Below the pieces are notes generated by a model. The model was not told where the DNA came from. It saw only the letters and a program-made list of their open reading frames with translations, and ran no database searches. The translations under genes and the position numbers were made by a program. A DNA stretch of 6,092 nucleotides from Acidimicrobiia bacterium. GTDB lineage: Bacteria; Actinomycetota; Acidimicrobiia; Spongiisociales; ZC4RG35. Within the stretch, counting starts at the first letter, position 1; every line of letters begins with the position of its first letter. Where the stretch lies: contig WHTL01000245.1 in NCBI GenBank assembly GCA_009377735.1, positions 1 to 6,092 on the forward strand, given 5' to 3'. Below are positions 1 through 5,537 of the stretch, in pieces.

Positions 1-429
1 GGTGTACACCCGGTTTGGGTAAGCAAGGAGGCGGGCTGCCCTGTCCGGCTCGGCGATGGCCAGGTTCTTTGGCGCCATCTCACCTATCACCATATGGAGA
101 AAGAGGACGATGATCAGGGACACGATCAACGAGATCGTGTGAAGCACCGTCTCGCTCATCTCGACCACACTCCCCACGGCCAGCTCGATGACTGCGGCCA
201 CAGAGGGCTCGGCCACGGCACCGAGAGCCAGGCTGGCGATGGTTATGCCGAGTTGTGCGCCAGCGAGGGTGAAAGAGAGGTCATCGATGGCGGCTACTGC
301 CCATCGGGCGGATCGCTCGGGTCGGGCGCTCAGGTTGTTTCGGCTCGCAGCCGTGAATGCGAACTCCGCAGCAACGAAGTAGCCGTTCAGGAGGAGGAGC
401 ACCACCATGAGCACCAGCGAGCCGATCAT
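1..429 (-). CDS. CNNM (DUF21) membrane protein, HlyC/CorC-like, C-terminus missing
   Basis: This frame stays open from an ATG at 429 to the left edge (143 codons, no stop), so only the N-terminal transmembrane domain is present. It starts with a hydrophobic segment (residues 1-25, MIGSLVLMVVLLLLNGYFVA followed by AEF). It then has the DUF21 hallmarks GAQLGIT at about 58-64, a hydrophobic segment near 100-115 and GEMAPKNLAIAEP at about 116-128. The family holds membrane proteins tied to Mg2+ or other cation transport or resistance (CorB/CorC, CNNM), usually with cytoplasmic CBS and CorC_HlyC domains that would lie beyond the window. The first copy upstream carries the same motifs (GAQLGITTSSL, GELLPKNLAIARP), so the two look like adjacent paralogues. 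Its ATG shares one base with the TGA of that gene (TGATG, 431-427), which suggests translational coupling. The substrate cannot be told from the sequence. Confidence 0.88.
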   Translation of the reverse strand, partial: MIGSLVLMVVLLLLNGYFVAAEFAFTAASRNNLSARPERSARWAVAAIDDLSFTLAGAQLGITIASLALGAVAEPSVAAVIELAVGSVVEMSETVLHTISLIVSLIIVLFLHMVIGEMAPKNLAIAEPDRAARLLAYPNRVYT

Positions 430-1724
430 CAGGCCTCATCCCCTTGTGGGGTAGTGGTCTCGTCGAGTTCGGGACCTAAAGCCCTCTCTATGCGGATGCG
501 GTCCGCCACCGTGCCGTCTACCTCGAGCACGGTCAATTGGAAGCCATCCACCTCGAGCTGGTCATTCACCTCGGGAAACCGCTCCAGGGCCGCAGTCAAG
601 TATCCATTGAGTGACTCGTAGCGCCCCTCCGGCCAGAGGAAACCGGTGGCATCTTCAACATCGTGACGATGATCGGAGCCATCGACGATCTCATGAGGCC
701 CGATTCCGCTCCCAGCCTCCTCCTCGGCATCGTATTCGTCGGCGATCTCCCCCAGGATCTCCTCGATGATGTCTTCGATCGTCGCGATCCCAGCAGTTCC
801 GCCGTACTCATCCACCACCACAGCCATGGATCGCTTGGCCGTCTGCAGATCGGTGAACAAGAGGTCGAGAGGTCGGAACTCGGGTACCACTGGTGGCTCG
901 GTCGCCAACTCGGCGGCGGTAGTGCTCTCTCTCTCATCAAGCACGACGGTGAAGGTGTCCTTCACGTGGACCACCCCGACGATGTCATCGAGGTCCTCGC
1001 CGTAGACGGGAAATCTGGAGTGCCCGGTCTCCACTGAAATACGCCGCAGCTCGGTAACGGAAGTGTCGGCCGCAACTCCCACCACTGACACGCGGGGAAC
1101 CATCACATCCTCGGCGTACATGTCGACAAGGGCGATAGCCCGGGTCAGCATCCGCAACTCTGATTGAGGAAGGCCACCATCCGCTCCTGAACCGCGGATC
1201 ACCATCTCGAGCTCCTGTACCGACCGGATCCCCGCTAACTCCTCCCGTGGCTCGACACCGAGACGTTTGACCGTCCAGTTAGCCGCAGAGTTGAGAAAAG
1301 CAACCGCCGGTCCACCTAACTTGTTTACAAAGCCCATGGGGATCCCGATGCGTACTGCCATGGGATAGGGCCGCGCGATCGCCAGGTTCTTCGGCAGCAG
1401 CTCGCCTAGGACCATCTGGAACACGGTGTTGATAGTGAGAGCGATCGCTATCGAAACCCCAACCCGGGACGATTCGGGCACGCCTACCGCCTCCAGGAGC
1501 GGTCGGATCAGGGGCGTGACCGCCGGCTCGGACACGTAGCCCAGCACCAGCGAGGAGGTGGTGATGCCCAGCTGTGCTCCCGAGAGGTGAAAGGAGAGGC
1601 GCTTGACCAGCCCTTGGACCCGTTTTGCCCGTCGGTCACCTTCGGCGGCGAGCCGATCGACCCGGGCGCGTTCCACAGCAACGAGAGCGAACTCTCCGGC
1701 CACGAAGAACGCGTTGCCCGCCAC
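429..1724 (-). CDS. CNNM/CBS/CorC_HlyC membrane protein (hemolysin C / CorC-like)
   Basis: Full-length member of the CNNM-CBS family (431 residues from the GTG at 1724). Residues 1-165 form the DUF21 membrane domain with LSGAQLGIT (47-55) and GELLPKNLAIARP (107-119). Residues about 201-325 are a CBS pair with DVMVPR (206-211), GHSRFPVY (234-241) and DEYGGTAG (306-313). Residues about 337-415 are the CorC_HlyC domain. Family members are linked to Mg2+/cation efflux or homeostasis, with CBS domains sensing adenine nucleotides in characterised relatives; the true substrate here is unknown. The GTG start cuts through the first membrane helix. The in-frame codons before it, back to 1763, encode STGLGLAIVFFL, which fits the missing half of that helix. 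No ATG, GTG or TTG occurs between the in-frame TGA further upstream and 1724, so the real start is probably the ATC at 1763 (see that entry). The gene is followed by a second copy with a one-base overlap. Confidence 0.9.
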   Translation of the reverse strand: MAGNAFFVAGEFALVAVERARVDRLAAEGDRRAKRVQGLVKRLSFHLSGAQLGITTSSLVLGYVSEPAVTPLIRPLLEAVGVPESSRVGVSIAIALTINTVFQMVLGELLPKNLAIARPYPMAVRIGIPMGFVNKLGGPAVAFLNSAANWTVKRLGVEPREELAGIRSVQELEMVIRGSGADGGLPQSELRMLTRAIALVDMYAEDVMVPRVSVVGVAADTSVTELRRISVETGHSRFPVYGEDLDDIVGVVHVKDTFTVVLDERESTTAAELATEPPVVPEFRPLDLLFTDLQTAKRSMAVVVDEYGGTAGIATIEDIIEEILGEIADEYDAEEEAGSGIGPHEIVDGSDHRHDVEDATGFLWPEGRYESLNGYLTAALERFPEVNDQLEVDGFQLTVLEVDGTVADRIRIERALGPELDETTTPQGDEA

Positions 1725-1760
1725 CAGGAAGAAGACTATGGCCAGACCGAGTCCGGTGCT

Positions 1761-1778
1761 GATTTCGTAAACCTTTCC
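1761..1778 (-). promoter_or_regulatory. Shine-Dalgarno-like GGAAAGG with candidate non-canonical ATC start for the CNNM/CBS gene
   Basis: On the minus strand GGAAAGG (1778-1772) lies 8 bases before an in-frame ATC (1763-1761). Starting there adds 13 residues before the GTG at 1724 and completes the first hydrophobic helix expected of the family (TGLGLAIVFFLVAGNAFFVA). The site has good spacing and position, but ATC is a rare initiator. A single-base difference from ATG, by mutation or sequence error, would explain it equally well. This is inferred from motif, spacing and family architecture only. Confidence 0.45.
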
Positions 1779-1809
1779 GGAAGGAGGAGATCAGGATACT
1801 GGATTCTTC

Positions 1810-1848
1810 TCCCCCCTCGACCCTACTTCTCCCCGTCGACCCTACTTC
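1810..1848 (-). repeat. Two tandem copies of a 19-base direct repeat upstream of the CNNM/CBS gene
   Basis: Read on the minus strand, GAAGTAGGGTCGA occurs at 1848-1836 and again, unchanged, at 1829-1817, a period of 19 bases. Each copy is followed by a G-run and A (CGGGGA, then GGGGGGA), and a degenerate third start, GAAGAATCC, follows at 1809. The repeats end about 50 bases before the proposed start of the membrane protein gene, where a regulator binding two helical faces could sit. No regulator family is recognised, and the repeats could also be neutral slippage. They overlap the stop codon of the uncertain 64-codon frame. Confidence 0.55.
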
Positions 1849-2036
1849 CTCCGCCGGGAGCCACCCTGTGTGACCCGGTGCAGGTCTTCCTGTGTCATTC
1901 GGTTCTTCCCGTTTGACTCGGGACGCCACCCGTTGGACGGTTGGGATCCATTTGTGGCTTTTCGGCCGGTATCGAGGGCGAGATGATCCCAGGGCATGGG
2001 ATCCTCCACCATGAGGTGATCGTTCATCTTGGTCAT
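1842..2036 (-). CDS. Uncertain 64-residue small protein, ATGA-coupled to ilvC
   Basis: An ATG at 2036-2034 overlaps the ilvC stop TGA (2035-2033) as ATGA, the same arrangement used between ilvB and ilvN, and the frame runs 64 codons to a TAG at 1842. The product begins MTKMNDHLMVEDPMPWDHLA and ends in a basic tail, GSRRRK. It is hydrophilic, with no membrane segment, no signal peptide and no recognised family. The first two dozen codons mostly end in G or C as in the neighbours, while the later part is less regular. The purine-rich end of ilvC gives only a poor ribosome site. The coupling geometry argues for translation; the lack of recognisable features argues that it may be a chance frame in the operon's 3' region. 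Confidence 0.25.
   Translation of the reverse strand: MTKMNDHLMVEDPMPWDHLALDTGRKATNGSQPSNGWRPESNGKNRMTQEDLHRVTQGGSRRRK
1985..2003 (-). other. Hairpin downstream of ilvC, no U-tract
   Basis: The minus strand holds GATCCCA, a five-base loop TGCCC, then TGGGATC: a perfect 7-bp inverted repeat starting 29 bases after the ilvC stop codon. No T-run follows, so it is not a convincing intrinsic terminator. It could be a 3'-end stabilising structure, a weak pause site, or part of the 64-codon frame it lies inside. Confidence 0.3.
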
Positions 2037-3034
2037 GCTCTCTTCTCTTCGATGAATGGCATCATTTTCCGCAACTCCTTACCTACCTGCTCTATCTGTA
2101 GATCTCCCTGCGCCCGCCGCTGCGCCAGCAGATGCGGTGCTCCCTCTCTTGCCTGCCCCAGCCATTCATTGGCGAAGGCACCACTTTGGATCTCGTCGAG
2201 GACCTTGCGCATCTCGGCGCGGGTGTCGTCGGTCACGATCCTCGGACCCCTCGTGTAATCCCCGTATTCGGCGGTGTTTGATATCGAGTTGCGCATCCAA
2301 CCCATACCACCTTCGTAGAGGAGGTCGACGATGAGCTTGAGTTCGTGGAGGGTCTCGAAGTAGGCGGACTCCGGTTGGTAGCCCGCATCCACCAGCGTCT
2401 CGAAGGCCGACTTGATTAGCTCTGATACGCCACCGCACAGGATGACCTGCTCGCCGAACAGGTCTGTCTCGGTCTCCTCGGCGAAGGTGGTCTCGAGTAT
2501 GCCGGCGCGACCACCGCCGATCCCGGAGGCATAGGCGAGGGCCGTTTCCTTGGCCCGTCCGGAAACGTCCTGGTGGACGGCCAGGAGACAGGGGACACCC
2601 GACCCCTCCTCATAGGTGCGTCGTACCAGATGACCGGGTCCTTTGGGGGCGACCATGATTACATCGTTTCCCTCGGGGGATTGGATGGCGCCGAAGTGGA
2701 TGTTGAATCCGTGGGCGAAGGCGAGCACGGCGTCGTTGGAAAGGTTGGGTGCGATGTCTTCCTCGTATATCCCAGCCATGATCTCGTCGGGAACCAGGAC
2801 CATTACCAGTTGGGCCTGTGACACGGCGTCGCTCACCGTGGTGACCGATAGCCCATCGGTTTCAACCTTGGCGCGACTCGAGGAGTCCTCGCGGAGCCCG
2901 ACTACGACATCGACTCCAGAGTCGTGGAGGTTGAGTGCATGGGCGTGACCCTGGGAGCCGTACCCGATCACGGCGACGGTCACATCCTCGAGCAACCCGG
3001 TGTCGGCGTCCTTGTCGTAGTAGATGTTTGCCAT
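2033..3034 (-). CDS. ilvC: Ketol-acid reductoisomerase, class I
   Basis: Cytosolic enzyme that isomerises and reduces 2-acetolactate or 2-aceto-2-hydroxybutyrate to the dihydroxy acids, the second step of valine and isoleucine synthesis, using NAD(P)H and Mg2+. The 333 residues match the short, single-knot class I enzyme. A Rossmann domain with GYGSQGHAHALNL (24-36) comes first, followed by the cofactor-specificity loop LREDSSS (47-53). FAHGF (106-110) carries the conserved histidine and VAPKGPGH (128-135) follows. The C-terminal knotted domain carries the metal and substrate residues Asp191 and Glu195 (TDLFGEQ), Glu227 and Glu231 (FETLHELK), and the SNTAEYGD segment (252-259). It is third in the ilvBNC operon, 36 bases after ilvN. 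A good AGGAAGG site (3054-3048) is 13 bases from the ATG, longer than usual; no better in-frame start is seen. All key catalytic residues appear present. Confidence 0.97.
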   Translation of the reverse strand: MANIYYDKDADTGLLEDVTVAVIGYGSQGHAHALNLHDSGVDVVVGLREDSSSRAKVETDGLSVTTVSDAVSQAQLVMVLVPDEIMAGIYEEDIAPNLSNDAVLAFAHGFNIHFGAIQSPEGNDVIMVAPKGPGHLVRRTYEEGSGVPCLLAVHQDVSGRAKETALAYASGIGGGRAGILETTFAEETETDLFGEQVILCGGVSELIKSAFETLVDAGYQPESAYFETLHELKLIVDLLYEGGMGWMRNSISNTAEYGDYTRGPRIVTDDTRAEMRKVLDEIQSGAFANEWLGQAREGAPHLLAQRRAQGDLQIEQVGKELRKMMPFIEEKRA

Positions 3035-3070
3035 TTCTGTCAGTGCACCTTCCTGGTGTTGTTCATTGGG

Positions 3071-3577
3071 TTAGACGGCCCGGAGCCGATTGGATTTGTT
3101 GCGCTTCTTCGGCTCCTTGCCCATAGCGATCGAACCCGACTTGACCAGGTCGACGAGACCGTGGACTTGTACCAACTCGACGAAGTCATCGATCTGCTCG
3201 GGTGCCCCCGTAACCTGAAAGCCGATGCTGTGCTGGCCCACGTCGACCGGTTTGGCATCGAACAGCGACGCCAACTCCAGAATCTCGGTTCTCTTGCCAC
3301 TGGGTGCATGCACCCTGATCAGGGCGAGCTCCCTTTCGACCGACTGTGATGGCGCCAGCTCGGAGATCTTCACGACATTGACCAGCTTGTGCAGCTGCTT
3401 TTTGACTTGCTCCAACTCGGGTGCCTCCACCACGATTGTCATTCGGGACATCCCAGGCTCGTGTGAGGGTCCTACCGCGAGGGAGTGGATGTTGAATCCC
3501 CTCCGTGCCAGAAGTGATGAGATGCGCGCCAGGACACCGGGTTTGTTCTCGACGTGTACTGCCAGGGTGCGGTTCAT
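3071..3577 (-). CDS. ilvN: Acetohydroxyacid synthase small (regulatory) subunit
   Basis: Regulatory partner of IlvB: it raises catalytic activity and makes the complex sensitive to feedback inhibition, classically by valine. The 168 residues have the usual family length. An N-terminal ACT domain (about 3-75) begins RTLAVHVENKPGVLARI and contains GFNIHSL. A second ACT-like domain (about 85-155) contains the ELALIRVHAP and GFQVTGAPEQID segments. Asn11, Gly14 and Asn29 match positions known from E. coli IlvH to affect valine binding, so feedback regulation is probably intact. The basic tail (KKRNKSNRLR) is not unusual. The start ATG overlaps the ilvB stop as ATGA (3577-3574), so the two subunits are probably made by coupled translation in matched amounts. 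It could be called ilvH by some annotators; function is the same. Confidence 0.97.
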   Translation of the reverse strand: MNRTLAVHVENKPGVLARISSLLARRGFNIHSLAVGPSHEPGMSRMTIVVEAPELEQVKKQLHKLVNVVKISELAPSQSVERELALIRVHAPSGKRTEILELASLFDAKPVDVGQHSIGFQVTGAPEQIDDFVELVQVHGLVDLVKSGSIAMGKEPKKRNKSNRLRAV

Positions 3578-5286
3578 CGTTCCAGACTCACCTTCTCGTC
3601 GGGTCCGACGAATATCGTGTCGTTGTTGCTTCCTGCCGGGACCATGGGAAAGACCATCTCGTCCCAGTCCACCTTGATCTCGACCACCACGGGGACATCA
3701 TTTACGGCCAGAGCCTTTTCCAGGGTGGGCGCCACCTCATCGGGGCTGGTGGCACGGAACCCGGCACAACCCATGGCCTCGGCCAACAACACATAGTCCA
3801 ATTTGTCGCCCAACTGGCTGGCAGAAAAGCGGCCGTTGTAGAACATCCGCTGCCATTGGGTGACCATGCCGTGTGCCCCGTTGTTGATGACGACCACCTT
3901 GACATTGATTCCTTCGGTGGAGGCGGTGACGAGCTCCTGCAGAGTCATCTGGAAGCATCCGTCGCCATCGATGGCGATGACGAGGTCGTCGGGGTTGCCG
4001 GCTTTGGCGCCGATAGCGGCGGGGACGGCGAATCCCATGGTTCCCAACCCTCCGGAGTTGATCCAGCGGCGGGGATCACTGAAACGCCAGTGGAGTGATG
4101 CCCACATTTGGTGCTGGCCCACACCGGAAACGATGGTCGCATCGCCGCCTGTGAGACGATGGAGTTCCTCGATAGCGTACTGGGGTTTTATGGGGCCCTC
4201 GGGATCCTGTTCGTACCGCAGCGGGTAGCGTCGCTTCCATTCCGAAACCTGATCTTGCCAGGTGGTGATGTCCGGCTGGGTGCGGTCACCCCATGCTTCG
4301 ATCATCTGGGAGATGACCCTGCGGGCATCGCCCACGATCGGGATCTCGGGAACCCTGACCTTTCCGATCTCGGCGGGGTCGACGTCGGCGTGGATGACCG
4401 CCGCCTCGGGTGCGAAAGTGGCCGGATCGCCCGTCACCCTGTCGTCAAAGCGCACCCCGATGGCTATCAGCACGTCGGCCCGCTGTATCGCCGTGGTTGC
4501 GGTGTAGGTGCCGTGCATCCCCGACATACCACATGCAAGGGGATGGTCGTCGGGGAAGCAGCCTCGTCCCATAAGGGTCGTCACCACCGGCGCTCCCGTC
4601 CGTTCCACCAGTTCGCGGAGCTCGGCGGATGCGTTGGCCTTGATGATCCCCCCACCCACATAGAAGACCGGTCTCTTTGCCTTCTCGATGAGATCGACGG
4701 CATCTCTCACCCTGAGGGTGTGCCCTTCCTTGGTGGGTTTGTATCCGGGGAGGCTGACGGGTTGGGGGTTGGCCCAGGTCGTCATGGCGTTCTGTACATC
4801 CTTGGGGACATCGACGAGGACCGGGCCTGGACGTCCGGTTGATGCGATGTGGAATGCCTCATGGACTGTCTGCACCAGCTCGTCGGGGTCGGAGACGAAG
4901 TAGTTGTGCTTGGTGGCGGGCATGGTGATACCCGTGGTGTAGGCCTCCTGGAATGCATCATTTCCAACAGCGGTGGTGGCAACCTGACCCGTGATGGCTA
5001 CCACGGGTACCGAGTCGACGAGGGCGTCGGCGAGGGGTGTCACCAGGTTGGTGGCACCAGGTCCCGATGTGGCGATGCAGACGCCCGTCTTCCCGGTTGC
5101 CCAGGCGAAGCCCTCGGCCATGTGACCGGCGCCCTGCTCGTGCCGGGCGAGTACGTGACGGATTGGTGAGTCGAAGAGTGGGTCGTAAGCGGGGAGGATT
5201 GCGCCACCGGGTACTCCGAAGACAACATCGACATCCTCGTACTCGAGTGCCTTGATGAGCGCTTGTGCTCCTGTCATCCGGTCCAT
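3574..5286 (-). CDS. ilvB: Acetohydroxyacid (acetolactate) synthase large, catalytic subunit
   Basis: Thiamine-diphosphate and FAD-dependent enzyme that condenses two pyruvates to 2-acetolactate, or pyruvate with 2-oxobutyrate to acetohydroxybutyrate, the committed step of branched-chain amino acid synthesis. With the start at 5286 the protein has 570 residues, normal for the family. Domains in order: the N-terminal pyrimidine-binding domain (about 3-168) with catalytic Glu50 in RHEQGAGHMAEG and SGPGATN (74-80); the central FAD/NAD-like domain (about 195-330) with FDDRVTG (280-286); and the C-terminal ThDP-pyrophosphate domain with GDG (441-443) through NN (468-469), then GMVTQWQ (473-479) with the conserved Trp478. 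The frame stays open to a GTG at 5361, but that start would encode the terminator of the attenuator. The ATG at 5286 has an AAGGA site 7 bases upstream and gives the expected N-terminus. First gene of ilvBNC. Confidence 0.97.
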   Translation of the reverse strand: MDRMTGAQALIKALEYEDVDVVFGVPGGAILPAYDPLFDSPIRHVLARHEQGAGHMAEGFAWATGKTGVCIATSGPGATNLVTPLADALVDSVPVVAITGQVATTAVGNDAFQEAYTTGITMPATKHNYFVSDPDELVQTVHEAFHIASTGRPGPVLVDVPKDVQNAMTTWANPQPVSLPGYKPTKEGHTLRVRDAVDLIEKAKRPVFYVGGGIIKANASAELRELVERTGAPVVTTLMGRGCFPDDHPLACGMSGMHGTYTATTAIQRADVLIAIGVRFDDRVTGDPATFAPEAAVIHADVDPAEIGKVRVPEIPIVGDARRVISQMIEAWGDRTQPDITTWQDQVSEWKRRYPLRYEQDPEGPIKPQYAIEELHRLTGGDATIVSGVGQHQMWASLHWRFSDPRRWINSGGLGTMGFAVPAAIGAKAGNPDDLVIAIDGDGCFQMTLQELVTASTEGINVKVVVINNGAHGMVTQWQRMFYNGRFSASQLGDKLDYVLLAEAMGCAGFRATSPDEVAPTLEKALAVNDVPVVVEIKVDWDEMVFPMVPAGSNNDTIFVGPDEKVSLER

Positions 5287-5293
5287 TGCTGGT

Positions 5294-5298
5294 TCCTT
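5294..5298 (-). promoter_or_regulatory. Ribosome binding site that fixes the ilvB start
   Basis: AAGGA on the minus strand lies 7 bases before the ATG at 5286, downstream of the attenuator terminator. It favours this ATG over the GTG at 5361 (inside the leader structure) and over the second ATG three codons later (5277). Confidence 0.75.
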
Positions 5299-5323
5299 GG
5301 CTTGTGTGGCTGTTGGTGCATTG

Positions 5324-5348
5324 AAAAACCCCCCCGTTTTCGGGAGGG
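5324..5348 (-). terminator. Intrinsic terminator of the ilv attenuator
   Basis: On the minus strand CCCTCCCG (5348-5341), loop AAAA and CGGGGGGG (5336-5329) form an 8-bp GC-rich stem with one G-U pair, followed at once by TTTTT (5328-5324). The base can extend by a few weak pairs of GAG with the T-run. It sits between the leader peptide and ilvB, 37 bases before the ilvB ATG, with no full gene upstream on this strand to end. Its place and strength mark it as a regulated, conditional terminator. Confidence 0.9.
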
Positions 5349-5356
5349 CTCGTGGA

Positions 5357-5383
5357 CACACACGTCGGGCTGTGACGTGTGTG
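5357..5383 (-). promoter_or_regulatory. Leader hairpin directly after the leader-peptide stop
   Basis: CACACACGTC (5383-5374), a seven-base loop ACAGCCC, and GACGTGTGTG (5366-5357) make a perfect 10-bp stem, with a further possible G-U pair at the base across the stop codon boundary. It begins on the base after the leader TAG, so a ribosome near the end of the leader frame would cover its 5' arm. It ends 8 bases before the terminator stem. It is likely the pause, antiterminator or protector helix; which one cannot be settled by eye because it does not itself overlap the core terminator stem. Confidence 0.7.
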
Positions 5384-5413
5384 CTACTCGAGAATTACTA
5401 GGTGGCTGTGCAT
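5384..5413 (-). CDS. ilv operon leader peptide MHSHLVILE
   Basis: A 9-codon frame, ATG to TAG, lies between the ilvB promoter and the attenuator hairpins. Its codons 5-8 are CTA, GTA, ATT and CTC, reading Leu-Val-Ile-Leu: exactly the three end products of the pathway, adjacent and just before the stop. In transcription attenuation, shortage of the charged tRNAs stalls the ribosome here and prevents the downstream terminator from forming. Predicted start of transcription is only about 0-3 bases before the ATG, so translation is probably leaderless or nearly so; the G-run just upstream is too close to act as a normal ribosome site. Such short leader peptides before ilvB are known from other Actinobacteria. 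The peptide itself probably has no function. Confidence 0.85.
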   Translation of the reverse strand: MHSHLVILE

Positions 5414-5422
5414 TACCCCCCG

Positions 5423-5451
5423 AGTATGCACCTTTCCGATGTAAACGTCAA
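5423..5451 (-). promoter_or_regulatory. ilvBNC promoter, sigma70/sigma-A type
   Basis: TTGACG at 5451-5446 (five of six to the -35 consensus) and CATACT at 5428-5423 (four of six to the -10 consensus) are separated by exactly 17 bases. With 6-9 bases from the -10 box, transcription would start around 5416-5413, at or within three bases of the leader-peptide ATG. Nothing else upstream of ilvB matches as well, and the fit to the attenuator layout supports the call. Confidence 0.8.
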
Positions 5452-5537
5452 TCTCTTGGAAACGATTGGGCTCGCTGTCACACACCGTTTCGGCTTTCTC
5501 TTCTCAGTGGATCTGTTTTGGTGCCATCCTGTCTCCG

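Noticed and set aside
94..621. 175-codon plus-strand frame over the two CNNM genes
   Set aside because: Antisense to two clear family members, with a low-complexity His/Ser/Glu-rich product; typical antisense shadow in GC-rich DNA.
1636..1929. 97-codon minus-strand frame upstream of and into the CNNM/CBS gene
   Set aside because: It is rich in Arg, Gly and Ser, overlaps the membrane protein gene in another frame and resembles no family; a shadow frame.
1985..2003. Intrinsic terminator for the ilvBNC operon
   Set aside because: The 7-bp stem is not followed by a T-run; kept only as a hairpin of unknown role.
3035..3070. Mini-frame MNNTRKVH between ilvN and ilvC
   Set aside because: Eight codons with no ribosome site and no pathway-related codons; it fits chance in a short spacer that also holds the ilvC ribosome site.
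5287..5361. Longer ilvB start at GTG 5361, adding 25 residues
   Set aside because: The extension would translate the terminator hairpin and its T-run, has no ribosome site, and does not resemble the family N-terminus, while ATG 5286 has AAGGA at proper spacing.
5324..5451. T-box riboswitch before ilvB
   Set aside because: The leader is too short and lacks the conserved T-box antiterminator sequence; the leader peptide explains the terminator better.
5456..5490. ECF-type autoregulated promoter for the sigma gene (GGAAAC at 5458-5463)
   Set aside because: The only CGTT-like -10 element is about 22 bases downstream, not the usual 16-17, so the match is not convincing.
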